Shown here in pieces: positions 1-8,803 of a stretch of DNA of 64,000 bases. A program made the translations under genes and the position numbers. This DNA is from Candidatus Symbiopectobacterium sp. NZEC151. GTDB lineage: Bacteria > Pseudomonadota > Gammaproteobacteria > Enterobacterales > Enterobacteriaceae. The first letter of the stretch is position 1, and each line of letters opens with the position of its first letter. Location: assembly GCF_025962655.1 (NCBI RefSeq), contig NZ_JAGFPE010000001.1, positions 248,001 through 312,000 of the forward strand, given 5' to 3'. The notes under the pieces are model-generated. The model ran no database searches and was not told the origin of the DNA. It worked only from the letters and a program-made list of their open reading frames with translations.

Positions 1-330
1 GGCCGCGACACACGGGATGTCTTCACACATTTCGCAGGGGATATCGCGCGCGGTAAAATAGGGGGTACCCGCCGCCGGACCGGAAACCAGCGTCGCCAGT
101 TTCAACGTCTGGTACGGGCACGCCTGTACGCACTGACCGCAGCGAATGCAAGCACCGGAGAATGCCGCTTCAGGCATGGCACCCGGCGGGCGCAGTCGCA
201 GCACATCGGCCTGACTGCGCCGCTGCTGGAGACCGAGCACCGCCACCGCGGCCGATAATCCGGCAACGGTACGCACCGCGTCACGCAGAAAGCGACGGCG
301 GGCAGGCGATGAATTTTCCGGGCGAGCCAT
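1..330 (-). CDS. napG: NapG, ferredoxin-type electron-transfer protein of periplasmic nitrate reductase (partial)
   Basis: This is the N-terminal 110 codons of NapG; the rest lies beyond the window edge. The product is a periplasmic 4Fe-4S protein that with NapH passes quinol electrons towards NapC/NapB/NapA. The reading frame opens with [20 protein letters not shown], a twin-arginine export signal, followed by a hydrophobic stretch and then a ferredoxin cluster motif [13 protein letters not shown] further cysteine run (CEMCEDIPC) sits at the cut end. The ATG is 5 nt downstream of the napA stop, so the two are co-transcribed. Confidence 0.93.
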   Translation of the reverse strand, partial: MARPENSSPARRRFLRDAVRTVAGLSAAVAVLGLQQRRSQADVLRLRPPGAMPEAAFSGACIRCGQCVQACPYQTLKLATLVSGPAAGTPYFTARDIPCEMCEDIPCVAA

Positions 331-335
331 CTGTG

Positions 336-2822
336 TTACACCTTAGCCAGCTTGACGGCACATTTCTTGAAATCCGCCTCTTTTGACAAGGGGTCGGTGG
401 CGTCCAGCGTCAGGATGTTGACCAACTGGGCGGCGTCGAAGAACGGCATATACACCAGACCGCGCGGCGGCTTGTTACGGCCTCGCGTCTCGACCACGGA
501 AACAATTTCTCCCCGGCGCGAGATAATCTTCACTTTTTCGCCGCGGCGCAGATTGCGCTCTTTGGCATCCAGCGGGTGGATAAACAGCACCGCCTCGGGA
601 AACGCGCGGTGCAACTCCGGTACGCGGCGTGTCATGCTGCCGGTGTGCCAGTGTTCCAGAACGCGACCGGTGGAGAGCCAGAGATCGTATTCGCTGTCAG
701 GGGCTTCCGCCGCCGGTTCGAAGGGCAGGGCGAAGATCACCGCTTTGCCATCCGGCTTGCCGTAGAAGCGATACTCTTCACCCGCTTTAACGTAAGGATC
801 GTTCCCTTCGCTGTAGCGCCACTGGGTTTCTTTGCCGTCAACCACCGGCCAGCGCATGCCACGTACCTGATGGTAGGTGTCAAACGGCGCTAAATCGTGG
901 CCGTGGCCCCGGCCAAAGGCGGCGTATTCTTCAAACAAGCCTTTCTGCAAGTAAAAACCGAGCTCGCGCGACTCATCGTTGAGCTGGTTTTCTGCCAGTT
1001 CACTGAGCGGGAAGCGTTTAACCGCATCGTTGGCGAACAGCACGTCATAGAGCGTTTTGCCGCGATATTGCGGTTTTTGCGCCAGCAGCGTTTCCGGCCA
1101 CACCTCTTCGACTTTGAAGCGCTTGGCAAAGCTGACCACCTGCCACAGATCGGATTTGGATTCACCGGGCGCTTTAACCTGCTGACGCCAGAATTGCGTG
1201 CGACGCTCGGCGTTGCCGTAGGCACCCTCTTTTTCCACCCACATGGCGGTGGGCAAAATCAGGTCAGCGGTCAGTGCGCTGATGGTGGGGTAGGGATCGG
1301 ACACCACGATGAAGTTGCGCGGATCGCGCCAGCCGGGCATACGTTCCTGGTTGATGTTCGGGCCGCCCTGCATGTTGTTGTTGCACATCACCCAATAGGC
1401 ATTGAGCGTGCCGTCTTTCAGCGCACGGTCTTGCGCCACGGCGTGCAAGCCAATTTTTTCGGGGATGGTGCCAGACGGCAGTTGCCACAGTTTCTCCGCG
1501 ATGTCGCGGTGTTTCTCGTTGGTGACCACCATGTCCGCTGGCAGGCGGTGGGCAAAGGTGCCGACTTCACGCGCGGTGCCACAGGCGGAAGGCTGGCCGG
1601 TTAACGAGAACGGACCACAGCCCGGTTGGGAGATCTTGCCGGTCAGCAGGTGAATGTTATAGACCAGGTTGTTGGCCCACACGCCGCGCGTGTGCTGGTT
1701 AAAGCCCATGGTCCAGTAAGAGATCACTTTCTTGTGCGGATCGGCATAGAGTTTTGCCAGCGCTTCCAACTGATCGGCGGGCACACCGCTGAGCGCTGTG
1801 GTTTTCTCCAACGTGTATTCCGCGACAAACGCTTTATAAGCCTCAAACGTCATCGGCTCAGACGCATCAGAACCGGGGTTTTTCGCTGCCTTTTCCAATG
1901 GATGGGTCGGGCGCAGGCCATAGCCAATATCCGTCGCGCCTTGACGAATGTTCACATGCGCCTTGAGGAATTTCTCGTTAACCGCATTGTTCTGAATGAT
2001 GTAGTTGGCGATGTAGTTGAGAATGGCGAGGTCGGTTTGCGGCGTGAACACCATGCCGTTATCCGCCAGTTCGAAGCTGCGGTGTTGGTAGGTGGAGAGC
2101 ACCGCCACGTTGACATTGGGGTTCGACAGGCGGCGATCGGTGATGCGCGACCAGAGGATCGGGTGCATCTCGGCCATGTTTGAGCCCCACAGCACGAATG
2201 CATCGGTTTGCTCGATATCATCGTAGCAGCCCATGGGTTCATCCATGCCGAAAGTGCGCATGAAGCCAACGACTGCCGAGGCCATGCAGTGGCGCGCATT
2301 CGGGTCGATATTGTTAGAACGGAACCCGGCCTTGAACAATTTGGCAGCGGCGTAGCCTTCCCAGATGGTCGACTGGCCGGAACCGAACATGCCGATACCG
2401 TTCGGACCTTTCTCTTTCAGCGCGGTTTTGAACTTCTGCTCCATGATGTCAAACGCCTGATCCCAGGAGACGGGGGTAAATTCCCCTTCTTTATCGTATT
2501 GACCATCACGCATGCGCAGCAGCGGTTGGGTCACGCGATCCTGTCCGTACATGATTTTCGGCAGGAAATAGCCTTTGATGCAGTTGAGGCCGCGGTTTAC
2601 CGGTGCGTCGGGATCGCCCTGGCTGGCAACAATACGGCCATTTTGCGTTCCGACCAGCACGCCACATCCCACGCCGCAGAAGCGACAGGGCGCTTTATCC
2701 CAGTGGATGCTGTCCTGCTGCTCGGTCACGGCGCGGACAGCCGTCGGTATACTGATGCCTGCTACCGTTGCCGCCGCTGCGACAGCGTTAGCCTTCATAA
2801 AGTGTCGTCGACTGAGTTTCAT
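336..2822 (-). CDS. napA: NapA, catalytic subunit of periplasmic nitrate reductase
   Basis: NapA reduces nitrate to nitrite in the periplasm using a molybdo-bis-MGD cofactor and one 4Fe-4S cluster. The protein has 828 residues, the usual length. It begins with a Tat signal (SRRHFMK, residues 4-10) with a likely cut after AVRA (residue 31). The cluster ligands are C46, C49, C53 and C81, followed by Lys83. The molybdenum-ligating Cys lies in the [10 protein letters not shown] segment near residue 180. The start overlaps the napD stop by 4 bp (ATGA), which indicates translational coupling with its dedicated chaperone. Confidence 0.98.
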   Translation of the reverse strand: MKLSRRHFMKANAVAAAATVAGISIPTAVRAVTEQQDSIHWDKAPCRFCGVGCGVLVGTQNGRIVASQGDPDAPVNRGLNCIKGYFLPKIMYGQDRVTQPLLRMRDGQYDKEGEFTPVSWDQAFDIMEQKFKTALKEKGPNGIGMFGSGQSTIWEGYAAAKLFKAGFRSNNIDPNARHCMASAVVGFMRTFGMDEPMGCYDDIEQTDAFVLWGSNMAEMHPILWSRITDRRLSNPNVNVAVLSTYQHRSFELADNGMVFTPQTDLAILNYIANYIIQNNAVNEKFLKAHVNIRQGATDIGYGLRPTHPLEKAAKNPGSDASEPMTFEAYKAFVAEYTLEKTTALSGVPADQLEALAKLYADPHKKVISYWTMGFNQHTRGVWANNLVYNIHLLTGKISQPGCGPFSLTGQPSACGTAREVGTFAHRLPADMVVTNEKHRDIAEKLWQLPSGTIPEKIGLHAVAQDRALKDGTLNAYWVMCNNNMQGGPNINQERMPGWRDPRNFIVVSDPYPTISALTADLILPTAMWVEKEGAYGNAERRTQFWRQQVKAPGESKSDLWQVVSFAKRFKVEEVWPETLLAQKPQYRGKTLYDVLFANDAVKRFPLSELAENQLNDESRELGFYLQKGLFEEYAAFGRGHGHDLAPFDTYHQVRGMRWPVVDGKETQWRYSEGNDPYVKAGEEYRFYGKPDGKAVIFALPFEPAAEAPDSEYDLWLSTGRVLEHWHTGSMTRRVPELHRAFPEAVLFIHPLDAKERNLRRGEKVKIISRRGEIVSVVETRGRNKPPRGLVYMPFFDAAQLVNILTLDATDPLSKEADFKKCAVKLAKV

Positions 2823-3088
2823 GGTGTTTCCTCACCCTGAGGTTGTTCATCAAGCTGGTGATAAACCAGCGAAACCGCCAGTACGCCTGCAACTTCACGT
2901 ATTGACGCTATGTGTTTTAACAGCGTGTCTTCTGAATCTGACTCCAGCACCACGGCCATTTTTCCGCTCTTGCTGTCGCAGGCGGCAACCTCCACGTTAG
3001 GGAGTGCGCCCACTGTCGCCGCCACGCTCGCGGTGTTTTGCGTGCGGGCGTGAACCACCAAACTGCAGACGTGCCAGACTGTGTTCAT
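2819..3088 (-). CDS. napD: NapD, chaperone for NapA maturation
   Basis: NapD is a small cytoplasmic chaperone that binds the NapA twin-arginine signal and holds back export until the cofactor is inserted. The start chosen is ATG at 3086-3088 ([15 protein letters not shown]), which gives the standard 89 residues. A longer in-frame reading upstream lies inside napF and is rejected. The start overlaps the napF stop by 4 bp and the stop overlaps the napA start by 4 bp, so napF-D-A are tightly coupled. The sequence shows the family pattern of an N-terminal beta strand and the [10 protein letters not shown] segment. Confidence 0.93.
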   Translation of the reverse strand: MNTVWHVCSLVVHARTQNTASVAATVGALPNVEVAACDSKSGKMAVVLESDSEDTLLKHIASIREVAGVLAVSLVYHQLDEQPQGEETP

Positions 3089-3618
3089 CGGTTTTCCTGT
3101 TGCGCCGTGAGACGCGGTGCGGGGGGGGGCGTAACCCCCGTTTTTATTATTGATATCGCGTGAGCGGGGCACCCGGCGATACAGGCGCCACAAGCGGTAC
3201 AGACCGCCTCATCGAGTTGCGGTGTGGCAACGCGATGAAGCGTTGGGCGAAACAGGATGGCTCCCGCTTCGCAGCTATCCTGACAACTGCGGCACTCCAC
3301 CCGCTGTTGCGCCAGACAGCGCTCGCCGATCGACAGGGAGTACTCCCAGGGCGTGGTGTGACGCTCGGCAAACAGCGCTTGCGGGCAGGCACTGGCGCAG
3401 TCATAACAAAACGTGCATTCACCGCGCAGGAAGTCGATCACCGGAAATCCCCCCGGTCCGCGTTGCACGATGCCGGTGTCGCAGGCATCAACGCAGGCGT
3501 TGCAGCGCGTGCAGGCATCGATAAAAACCGCTTCCGCACCGCTCCACGGAGGGCGCAGCGTGCTGTCTGCGCGCTGTCGGCCACCGCTGAACAGGAAACG
3601 ACGGGAGAGATCGGTCAT
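3085..3618 (-). CDS. napF: NapF, 4Fe-4S ferredoxin-type protein of the nap operon
   Basis: NapF is a cytoplasmic iron-sulfur protein involved in NapA maturation. The protein has 177 residues and shows repeated cysteine motifs for several 4Fe-4S clusters: CTRCNACVDAC, CTFCYDCASAC, CRSCQDSC and CTACGACIAGC. The N-terminus MTDLSRRFLFSGG resembles a twin-arginine sequence but is the normal NapF start and is not an export signal. It is the first gene of the minus-strand nap operon. The promoter must lie in the 250-bp region shared with narQ. Confidence 0.93.
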   Translation of the reverse strand: MTDLSRRFLFSGGRQRADSTLRPPWSGAEAVFIDACTRCNACVDACDTGIVQRGPGGFPVIDFLRGECTFCYDCASACPQALFAERHTTPWEYSLSIGERCLAQQRVECRSCQDSCEAGAILFRPTLHRVATPQLDEAVCTACGACIAGCPAHAISIIKTGVTPPPAPRLTAQQENR

Positions 3619-3711
3619 GGCAGTACGTTGCTCCGGCAGGGGAAAAATGCCCCCAGAAAAAACACTGTTTTTGTAGGGGTTACACTATTCCTCTTACCGT
3701 TTAGTGGATAA

Positions 3712-3727
3712 TCACCCTTTAGAGGTA
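3712..3727. promoter_or_regulatory. Candidate NarP/NarL 7-2-7 binding site between napF and narQ
   Basis: TCACCCT-TT-AGAGGTA has the 7-2-7 arrangement recognised by NarP. The right heptamer fits the consensus AKRRGTA exactly, and the left one is imperfect. It lies about 94 bp upstream of the napF start, and the genes for NarQ and NarP are adjacent. The consensus is established for E. coli; use of this site is inference. No convincing FNR box was found in the same interval (3619-3867). Confidence 0.45.
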
Positions 3728-3867
3728 AATACGGATGCAGGATCAAGCTTATGCAGGATTACCCCACGGCCTGCTCGCCTGATTGACGGTAGAAAGTGAT
3801 AATGGTGCCAGCAGCATTCTTGCTGCTTTCTGGGTGACTCATGTGATGTGAAAGGGGATTAATCGTC

Positions 3868-5589
3868 GTGATGGTCAAACGTCCTGTCTCTACCAGCCTT
3901 GCCCGCGCTTTCTTTTACATTGCCTTGCTGTCATTCCTGACAACCGGTATTGCGTTGTTAACCTTGGCCAGCGGCCTGCGCGATGCCGAAGCCATCAATA
4001 TCGCCGGTTCAATGCGTATGCAGAGCTATCGCATGGGCTATGACTTGCAGGGCGATCGCGCCGAATTAACCCAGCACCGCCAGTTTTATGCGCAAACGCT
4101 GGATTCGCCGGTGTTTCATCTGTTGGCGCGTTGGTACGTGCCGCGTGAGGTGCATGAACAATACACGGCGCTGTTGGTGAACTGGACCCTGATGGACGAG
4201 CGGTTGGGCGCGGGGGATCTGGTCTGGTATCAACAGAATATTGCCCGCTATGTCACGCAGATCGACCATTTCGTACTGGCATTGCAGCACTATTCCGAGC
4301 GCAAAATGAAGATAGTGGTGGCGACATCAATGATTGGGGCCGTCACTATTTATATACTGATCTTCTTCACGCTGCGCCGCATTCGCCGTCAGGTGGTAGT
4401 GCCGCTTAGCAAACTGATGGCAGCCTGTGCGGCGGTGGAGAAAGGCTACTTCACCCATGCGCGCCTGGACACGTCGCTGCCAAATGAACTGGGGCTGCTG
4501 GCGCAAACCTTCACCCGCATGACGGACGAGTTGCATAAGGTGTACCGTTCGCTGGAGGAGAAGGTTCGGCAGAAAACGCTGCGCTTGCAAGAAGCGAACC
4601 GCATGCTGAAGGTGCTGTATAACTGCTCTCAGGCGCTGAATGTCAGCACCATCGACAGGCACTGTTTCCAGCGCATCTTGCAGATCGTCCACCGCTATGA
4701 AACGGTTGGCTGTCTGGAAATGTGTGTCGGTGAGAACTGGCGGCTGAGCGAAGGGAAGGAAAATGGGGGGGCGGCGTGGCAGGCATTGCCCATTCGCTTG
4801 CAGGACGTCGAGTTTGGGCAACTGCGCTGGCAGGCCTCCACGCAGCAGCCGTCGACGCAACTGATGGAGAGCGTCGCCAACATGCTGGGTCGCGGTCTCT
4901 ATTTTAATCAGGCCCAGAAGCACTACCAACAGCTGTTGCTGATGGAAGAGCGCGCCACGATCGCCCGAGAGTTGCATGACTCGTTGGCCCAGGTGTTGTC
5001 GTATTTGAATATCCAACTGACGCTGCTCAAGCGCGCGGTATCGGAAGAAAATGTGCAGGCCCGGCATATCATCACAGATTTTGAGCAGGCGCTGAGCGAT
5101 GCTTATCGTCAACTGCGCGAGCTGTTGGTGACGTTTCGTTTGACGTTGCAGCAGGCGGATTTACCGGCTGCATTACAAGAGATGATTGAACCGCTGCGTG
5201 CGCAAACCAGCGCCAGCATCCAGATCGATTGCCGCATTCCGACGCAGGCGCTGGATGCCGCGCAGCAGGTGCATTTGTTGCAGATCATTCGTGAAGCGGT
5301 GTTGAACGCCATCAAGCACGCGCAGGCAACGACTATCGTGGTCAGTTGCCGCACTCAGCCTGATGGCGGTCACTGTGTTGATATTCGTGATGATGGACGC
5401 GGTATCAGCAGCCACGAGGAGCCCGTGGGGCATTATGGCCTGAATATTATGCATGAACGCGCCGAGCGTTTGGGAGGCACGCTCTCTATCGGTTCCCATC
5501 CTGACGGTGGAACGCGGGTAAGCGTGTGCTTTTCAGCGCCAGCGACCGAACACAGCAGTACCAACAATATCAATGATAAAGAAGAATAA
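3868..5589 (+). CDS. narQ: NarQ, nitrate/nitrite sensor histidine kinase
   Basis: NarQ is an inner-membrane sensor that phosphorylates NarP (and NarL) in response to nitrate and nitrite. It has an N-terminal TM helix, a periplasmic sensor with the P-box (NIAGSMRMQSYR, residues 44-55), a second TM near 150-170, a HAMP domain, a signalling helix and cysteine-poor central region, then a HisKA_3 box (ERATIARELHDS) and a HATPase domain. GTG at 3868 is preferred over ATG at 3871. With GTG the protein reads M-M-V-K-R-P like E. coli M-I-V-K-R-P, and the nitrate-binding Arg falls at 50 and the phosphorylated His at 370, as in E. coli. It is divergent from nap and upstream of narP. Confidence 0.96.
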   Translation: MMVKRPVSTSLARAFFYIALLSFLTTGIALLTLASGLRDAEAINIAGSMRMQSYRMGYDLQGDRAELTQHRQFYAQTLDSPVFHLLARWYVPREVHEQYTALLVNWTLMDERLGAGDLVWYQQNIARYVTQIDHFVLALQHYSERKMKIVVATSMIGAVTIYILIFFTLRRIRRQVVVPLSKLMAACAAVEKGYFTHARLDTSLPNELGLLAQTFTRMTDELHKVYRSLEEKVRQKTLRLQEANRMLKVLYNCSQALNVSTIDRHCFQRILQIVHRYETVGCLEMCVGENWRLSEGKENGGAAWQALPIRLQDVEFGQLRWQASTQQPSTQLMESVANMLGRGLYFNQAQKHYQQLLLMEERATIARELHDSLAQVLSYLNIQLTLLKRAVSEENVQARHIITDFEQALSDAYRQLRELLVTFRLTLQQADLPAALQEMIEPLRAQTSASIQIDCRIPTQALDAAQQVHLLQIIREAVLNAIKHAQATTIVVSCRTQPDGGHCVDIRDDGRGISSHEEPVGHYGLNIMHERAERLGGTLSIGSHPDGGTRVSVCFSAPATEHSSTNNINDKEE

Positions 5590-5663
5590 GATCTAGACCC
5601 TAAATAATTCGCGTGTTGTCTTGCAACGTGAAGTATGACGGGTATGTCCTTTGGGAGTGGGTA

Positions 5664-6296
5664 ATGTCAGATACATTGAGCTACCGCGTGATGATTGTCG
5701 ACGATCATCCGCTTATGCGCCGGGGCATCCGCCAGTTATTGGAAACCGATGCAATTTTTGAGGTAATTGGGGAAGCCAGTAATGGTATGGAGGCGCTTAG
5801 CCTCGCCAATCGCGATTCACCCGATATTATTTTGCTCGACCTCAATATGAAAGGGTTGAGCGGACTGGATACGCTCCACGCACTGCGGCGCGATGGCATC
5901 TGCGCGCGCATTATCGTGCTGACCGTGTCGGATTCACCGGGCGACATTTACGCGCTGGTGGATGCGGGGGCGGATGGGTATCTGCTGAAAGACAGCGCCC
6001 CGGAGAACCTGTTAGCGGCAATCCGTAACGGCGATGCCTTCAGTGAGCAGGTGAAGGAGGTTTTACAAAACCGCATGGCGGTGCAGGAGATCCCTTCGCC
6101 GTTTACCGTACTCACCGAGCGTGAACTGGACGTGCTTCAGGAAGTGGCGTCGGGGCTGTCCAACAAGCAGATCGCCTCTGCGCTGTTTATTTCGGAAGAG
6201 ACCGTGAAGGTGCATATCCGCAATATCCTGCGCAAGTTAAACGTCAGTTCACGCGTGGCAGCTACCGTGCTGTACCTGCAAACGCGCGGTTTATAA
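5664..6296 (+). CDS. narP: NarP, nitrate/nitrite response regulator
   Basis: NarP is a LuxR/FixJ-type response regulator that activates nap and other anaerobic genes when phosphorylated by NarQ. The receiver domain carries the acidic pair D13-D14 and phospho-acceptor Asp59 (LLDLNMKG). The conserved Lys lies in LLKDSAP. The C-terminal HTH (LTERELDVLQEVASGLSNKQIA) starts near residue 147. ATG at 5664 follows GGGAG at 5653-5657 and gives 210 residues. A longer reading from 5613 has no homology in its first 17 codons. It lies 74 bp after narQ, probably in the same operon. Confidence 0.95.
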   Translation: MSDTLSYRVMIVDDHPLMRRGIRQLLETDAIFEVIGEASNGMEALSLANRDSPDIILLDLNMKGLSGLDTLHALRRDGICARIIVLTVSDSPGDIYALVDAGADGYLLKDSAPENLLAAIRNGDAFSEQVKEVLQNRMAVQEIPSPFTVLTERELDVLQEVASGLSNKQIASALFISEETVKVHIRNILRKLNVSSRVAATVLYLQTRGL

Positions 6297-6307
6297 CGTC
6301 AGGGGCG

Positions 6308-7183
6308 TCAGATCTTCGGTTTTTTGATCAGCGCCCACTGGATCGACAATACGCTCACCATCACGATAATCAGCCCGGGCAACGCCATTCCCTGAATGCG
6401 CTGCCCGAGAAATACCCACCCGAGCACCACGGCCGTGACCGGGCTCAGCAGGCTCATCGCCGACACCGCGACCGGAGAAAGACGGCGAATGCCGCGGAAC
6501 CACAGCGCATAGGCCAGCATCGCACCTGCCACGCACAACCACAGATAACCGGCAATCTGGGTGACTGTCAGCGTGGGTAGCGGCGGATCGACCAGCAGCG
6601 CCACCGGCAACAAAAAGATTCCGCCGAGCAGTAACTGCCATCCGGTCAGTGCCATCACCGGCATCGAGAGCGACCAGCGCCGTGACAGCCAGGTGCCCAA
6701 TGCCATGCTGACCGCACCCAGAAATGCCGCGCCGATCCCGATGGTGTCTACCACCGTTTGCGGTGAAAGCAGTAACATCGCCATGCCAATAATACCGGTA
6801 ACCGCTGCCAGGACGGCGGTTAGCGGGGATCGCTGCCGGTCAATACCCCAGGCCAGCAGCATCACCAGCAGCGGCTGTATCGCACCGATAACGGCAGCCA
6901 TGCCGCCGGGTAAACGGTAGGCGGCGATAAACAACAGTGCCTGAAACGCGCCGATATTGAGGATGCCGGTGACGATGAGCTTCCACCATTCGTTTCGTAA
7001 AGGGAAATGGCGACACCATAACAGCAGCGCAAACCCGGCAGGCAGCACACGCAGCAGTGCCGCGATAAAGGGTCTGTCAGGCGGCAGAAATTGGGTGGTA
7101 ACGATATAGGTTGTGCCCCAAATCGTAGGTGCCAGCGCGGTGAGCAGCAGATCGAAAAGGGGATAACGTGACAGAAAGGCCAT
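6308..7183 (-). CDS. EamA/DMT-family exporter, PecM-like
   Basis: This is an inner-membrane transporter of the drug/metabolite superfamily with about ten hydrophobic helices in two EamA repeats over 291 residues. The N-terminus (LLLTALAPTIWGTTYIVTTQFLPP) is of the type seen in PecM, the exporter partnered with the MarR-type regulator PecS in Dickeya. The gene is divergent from a PecS-like regulator with a palindromic operator between them, which supports regulator-controlled export of a small metabolite. The substrate cannot be read from the sequence. It converges with narP, 11 nt apart. Confidence 0.82.
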   Translation of the reverse strand: MAFLSRYPLFDLLLTALAPTIWGTTYIVTTQFLPPDRPFIAALLRVLPAGFALLLWCRHFPLRNEWWKLIVTGILNIGAFQALLFIAAYRLPGGMAAVIGAIQPLLVMLLAWGIDRQRSPLTAVLAAVTGIIGMAMLLLSPQTVVDTIGIGAAFLGAVSMALGTWLSRRWSLSMPVMALTGWQLLLGGIFLLPVALLVDPPLPTLTVTQIAGYLWLCVAGAMLAYALWFRGIRRLSPVAVSAMSLLSPVTAVVLGWVFLGQRIQGMALPGLIIVMVSVLSIQWALIKKPKI

Positions 7184-7234
7184 GATTTTATCTTTGCTTC
7201 AAGCTAAATTAGTGAGCAAAGTATGCAATGATAA

Positions 7235-7254
7235 TTATCTTGATATCAAGATAA
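7235..7254. promoter_or_regulatory. Perfect 20-bp palindrome, probable MarR/PecS-type operator
   Basis: TTATCTTGATATCAAGATAA is its own reverse complement across all 20 bases. It lies between the divergent exporter (start 7183) and the MarR-type gene (start 7266). MarR-family dimers bind such palindromes in divergent promoters to repress both genes, so autoregulation plus exporter control is inferred. Its position directly ahead of 7266 argues against longer starts for the regulator. Confidence 0.7.
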
Positions 7255-7265
7255 ATGAGCGAGTG

Positions 7266-7772
7266 ATGACAAAAAAAACGCAGGCGGATGCCGTCGATCG
7301 AATTTTAGAACAGTGGAAGCGTGAACGCCCGGATCTGGATTGCAGCCCGATGGGACCGATTGGCCGCCTGAAGCGCTGCGCATTGCTGCTGGAGCCGCGT
7401 GTCGATGAGGCCTTCGTGGAGCATGGCTTGGTACGTTGGGAATTTGATATGCTTGCCACGCTGCGGCGCGCTGGTGCGCCGTTTGTGCTGTCACCCACGC
7501 AGCTGTTTTCGACCCTGATGATCACCTCTGGTACCATCACACACCGACTGAAAGCGTTGGAGAAACGCGCGTTTATTTCGCGACTGCCCAATCCAGAGGA
7601 TGCTCGCAGCATGCTGGTGGCGCTGACGCCACAAGGCCGCGAGGTGATCGACCGCGCCGTCGAAACCCATATCGAAAACGAACGACACCTGCTGTCCGGG
7701 CTATCTGCGGCACAGCGCCAGCAGTTGAACGAGGCGCTATCCACCCTGATGCGCCTGCTCGAGGATGAGTAA
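7266..7772 (+). CDS. MarR-family transcriptional regulator, PecS-like
   Basis: This is a winged-helix regulator of 168 residues. The segment QWKRERPDLDCSPMGPIGRL at the N-terminus matches the extra N-terminal helix seen in PecS-type members. The DNA-binding core follows (SPTQLFSTLMITSGTITHRLKALEKRAFI, with the wing at NPEDARSMLVALT). ATG 7266 follows a GAGCGAG sequence; in-frame GTG 7263 is an alternative. Longer starts would run through the palindromic operator. Its likely role is ligand-responsive repression of itself and the divergent exporter. Oxidative-stress or phenolic ligands are common in the family but are not shown here. Confidence 0.85.
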   Translation: MTKKTQADAVDRILEQWKRERPDLDCSPMGPIGRLKRCALLLEPRVDEAFVEHGLVRWEFDMLATLRRAGAPFVLSPTQLFSTLMITSGTITHRLKALEKRAFISRLPNPEDARSMLVALTPQGREVIDRAVETHIENERHLLSGLSAAQRQQLNEALSTLMRLLEDE

Positions 7773-7789
7773 CGATCATCAGGGAAAAT

Positions 7790-8803
7790 CTAGCGTAAGC
7801 TGCTGCGCCGCACGGGAAGGGCGTTGAACACGTGCCGCGACGGTGTTCCCGTTGCCGGGGCGATCACCAATTGGCACGCGGCTTCCGCCATCTCGGACAA
7901 AGGCTGGGCGAAAGTGGTCAGGTCATAGCCCAGCCAACTGGCCTGTTCGATATCATCGAAGCCGATGACGCTGATATCTTCTGGAATGCGTAGGCCGAAC
8001 TCGTGCCGAGCGACGTCGATAAAGCCACAGGCAAGCAGGTCGGTGACGCAAAACACCCCGTCCGGACGCGATTCTGCGTTTAACAACTCGCGCGCGGCGG
8101 CAGCGCCAGTAAGGTAACTGGCGCTGCCCGGTTGGGTCAGCGTGACGTTAATCCCCCGTTCAGCCGCCGCATCGAGAAAGCGCGTTTCGCGCAGCACCAT
8201 ACTGGGAGAACGCGCCGATGACGACACCAGCGCAATCTGCTGACAGCCGGCAGTGAGCAACAAGTTCAACGCATCGGCCATCGTCGAACGGTAGTCAATC
8301 TCGATATTGTCCGCCCCGGAAAACTGTCCCATGCGGTTGATCAAAATCACCTGCTGTCCGCTTTGCAGGCAGGTTTCAATCAGCGCACCCGGCGGCTTTC
8401 CTGACAACACAATCGTTGCCGTCGAACGATAATTCAGGGTTTGTTGCAGGGCTTCCCTGACACTCTCTTCACCGTCGTCGGTGTTGATCACCATCACCGC
8501 GCGTCCGGCGTGGTTCAAACGACGGGTGAGGTGTTCCAGCAAACTGGCCTGATAAGGTGCAGCCAGATTACCGCCCAGAATACACACCGGGCGGCAGGCC
8601 TCTTTGGAGAGGCCGCGTGCCAGATGATTGACGTGGTAGTTAAGCGTTTGTGCGGCGGCAAGGACCTTGCGCCGCGTCTCCGCTGAGACGCTGCTGCCCG
8701 GCGTGAAGGTGCGCGATACCGCCGAGCGCGATACGCCTGCCAATTGCGCGACTTCGGCGGCGCTGGCAAACCCGCTGTTTTTGCTGTAACTGCTCTCACT
8801 CAT
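7790..8803 (-). CDS. LacI-family transcriptional regulator
   Basis: This is a 337-residue repressor or activator. It has an N-terminal LacI helix-turn-helix and hinge (SAAEVAQLAGVSRSAVSRTF... then NYHVNHLARGL, about residues 14-62) and a periplasmic-binding-protein-like sensor domain (for example VIGFDDIEQASWLGYDLTTFAQP). ATG 8801-8803 overlaps the end of the phosphatase-fusion gene by 8 bp. It is therefore the last gene of the ABC-transporter operon and is probably its local regulator. The 18-bp palindrome at 14397-14414, at the head of the operon, is its likely operator (inference). Confidence 0.9.
   Translation of the reverse strand: MSESSYSKNSGFASAAEVAQLAGVSRSAVSRTFTPGSSVSAETRRKVLAAAQTLNYHVNHLARGLSKEACRPVCILGGNLAAPYQASLLEHLTRRLNHAGRAVMVINTDDGEESVREALQQTLNYRSTATIVLSGKPPGALIETCLQSGQQVILINRMGQFSGADNIEIDYRSTMADALNLLLTAGCQQIALVSSSARSPSMVLRETRFLDAAAERGINVTLTQPGSASYLTGAAAARELLNAESRPDGVFCVTDLLACGFIDVARHEFGLRIPEDISVIGFDDIEQASWLGYDLTTFAQPLSEMAEAACQLVIAPATGTPSRHVFNALPVRRSSLR

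Noticed and set aside
897-1604. Long plus-strand frame opposite napA (and similar ones at 16592-17287 and 32733-33458)
   Set aside because: These are shadows of GC-rich genes with strong homology on the other strand; they lack ribosome sites and family motifs.
3619-3867. FNR box in the nap/narQ intergenic region
   Set aside because: Only an isolated ATCAA half-site near 3741 was found; no TTGAT-N4-ATCAA arrangement.
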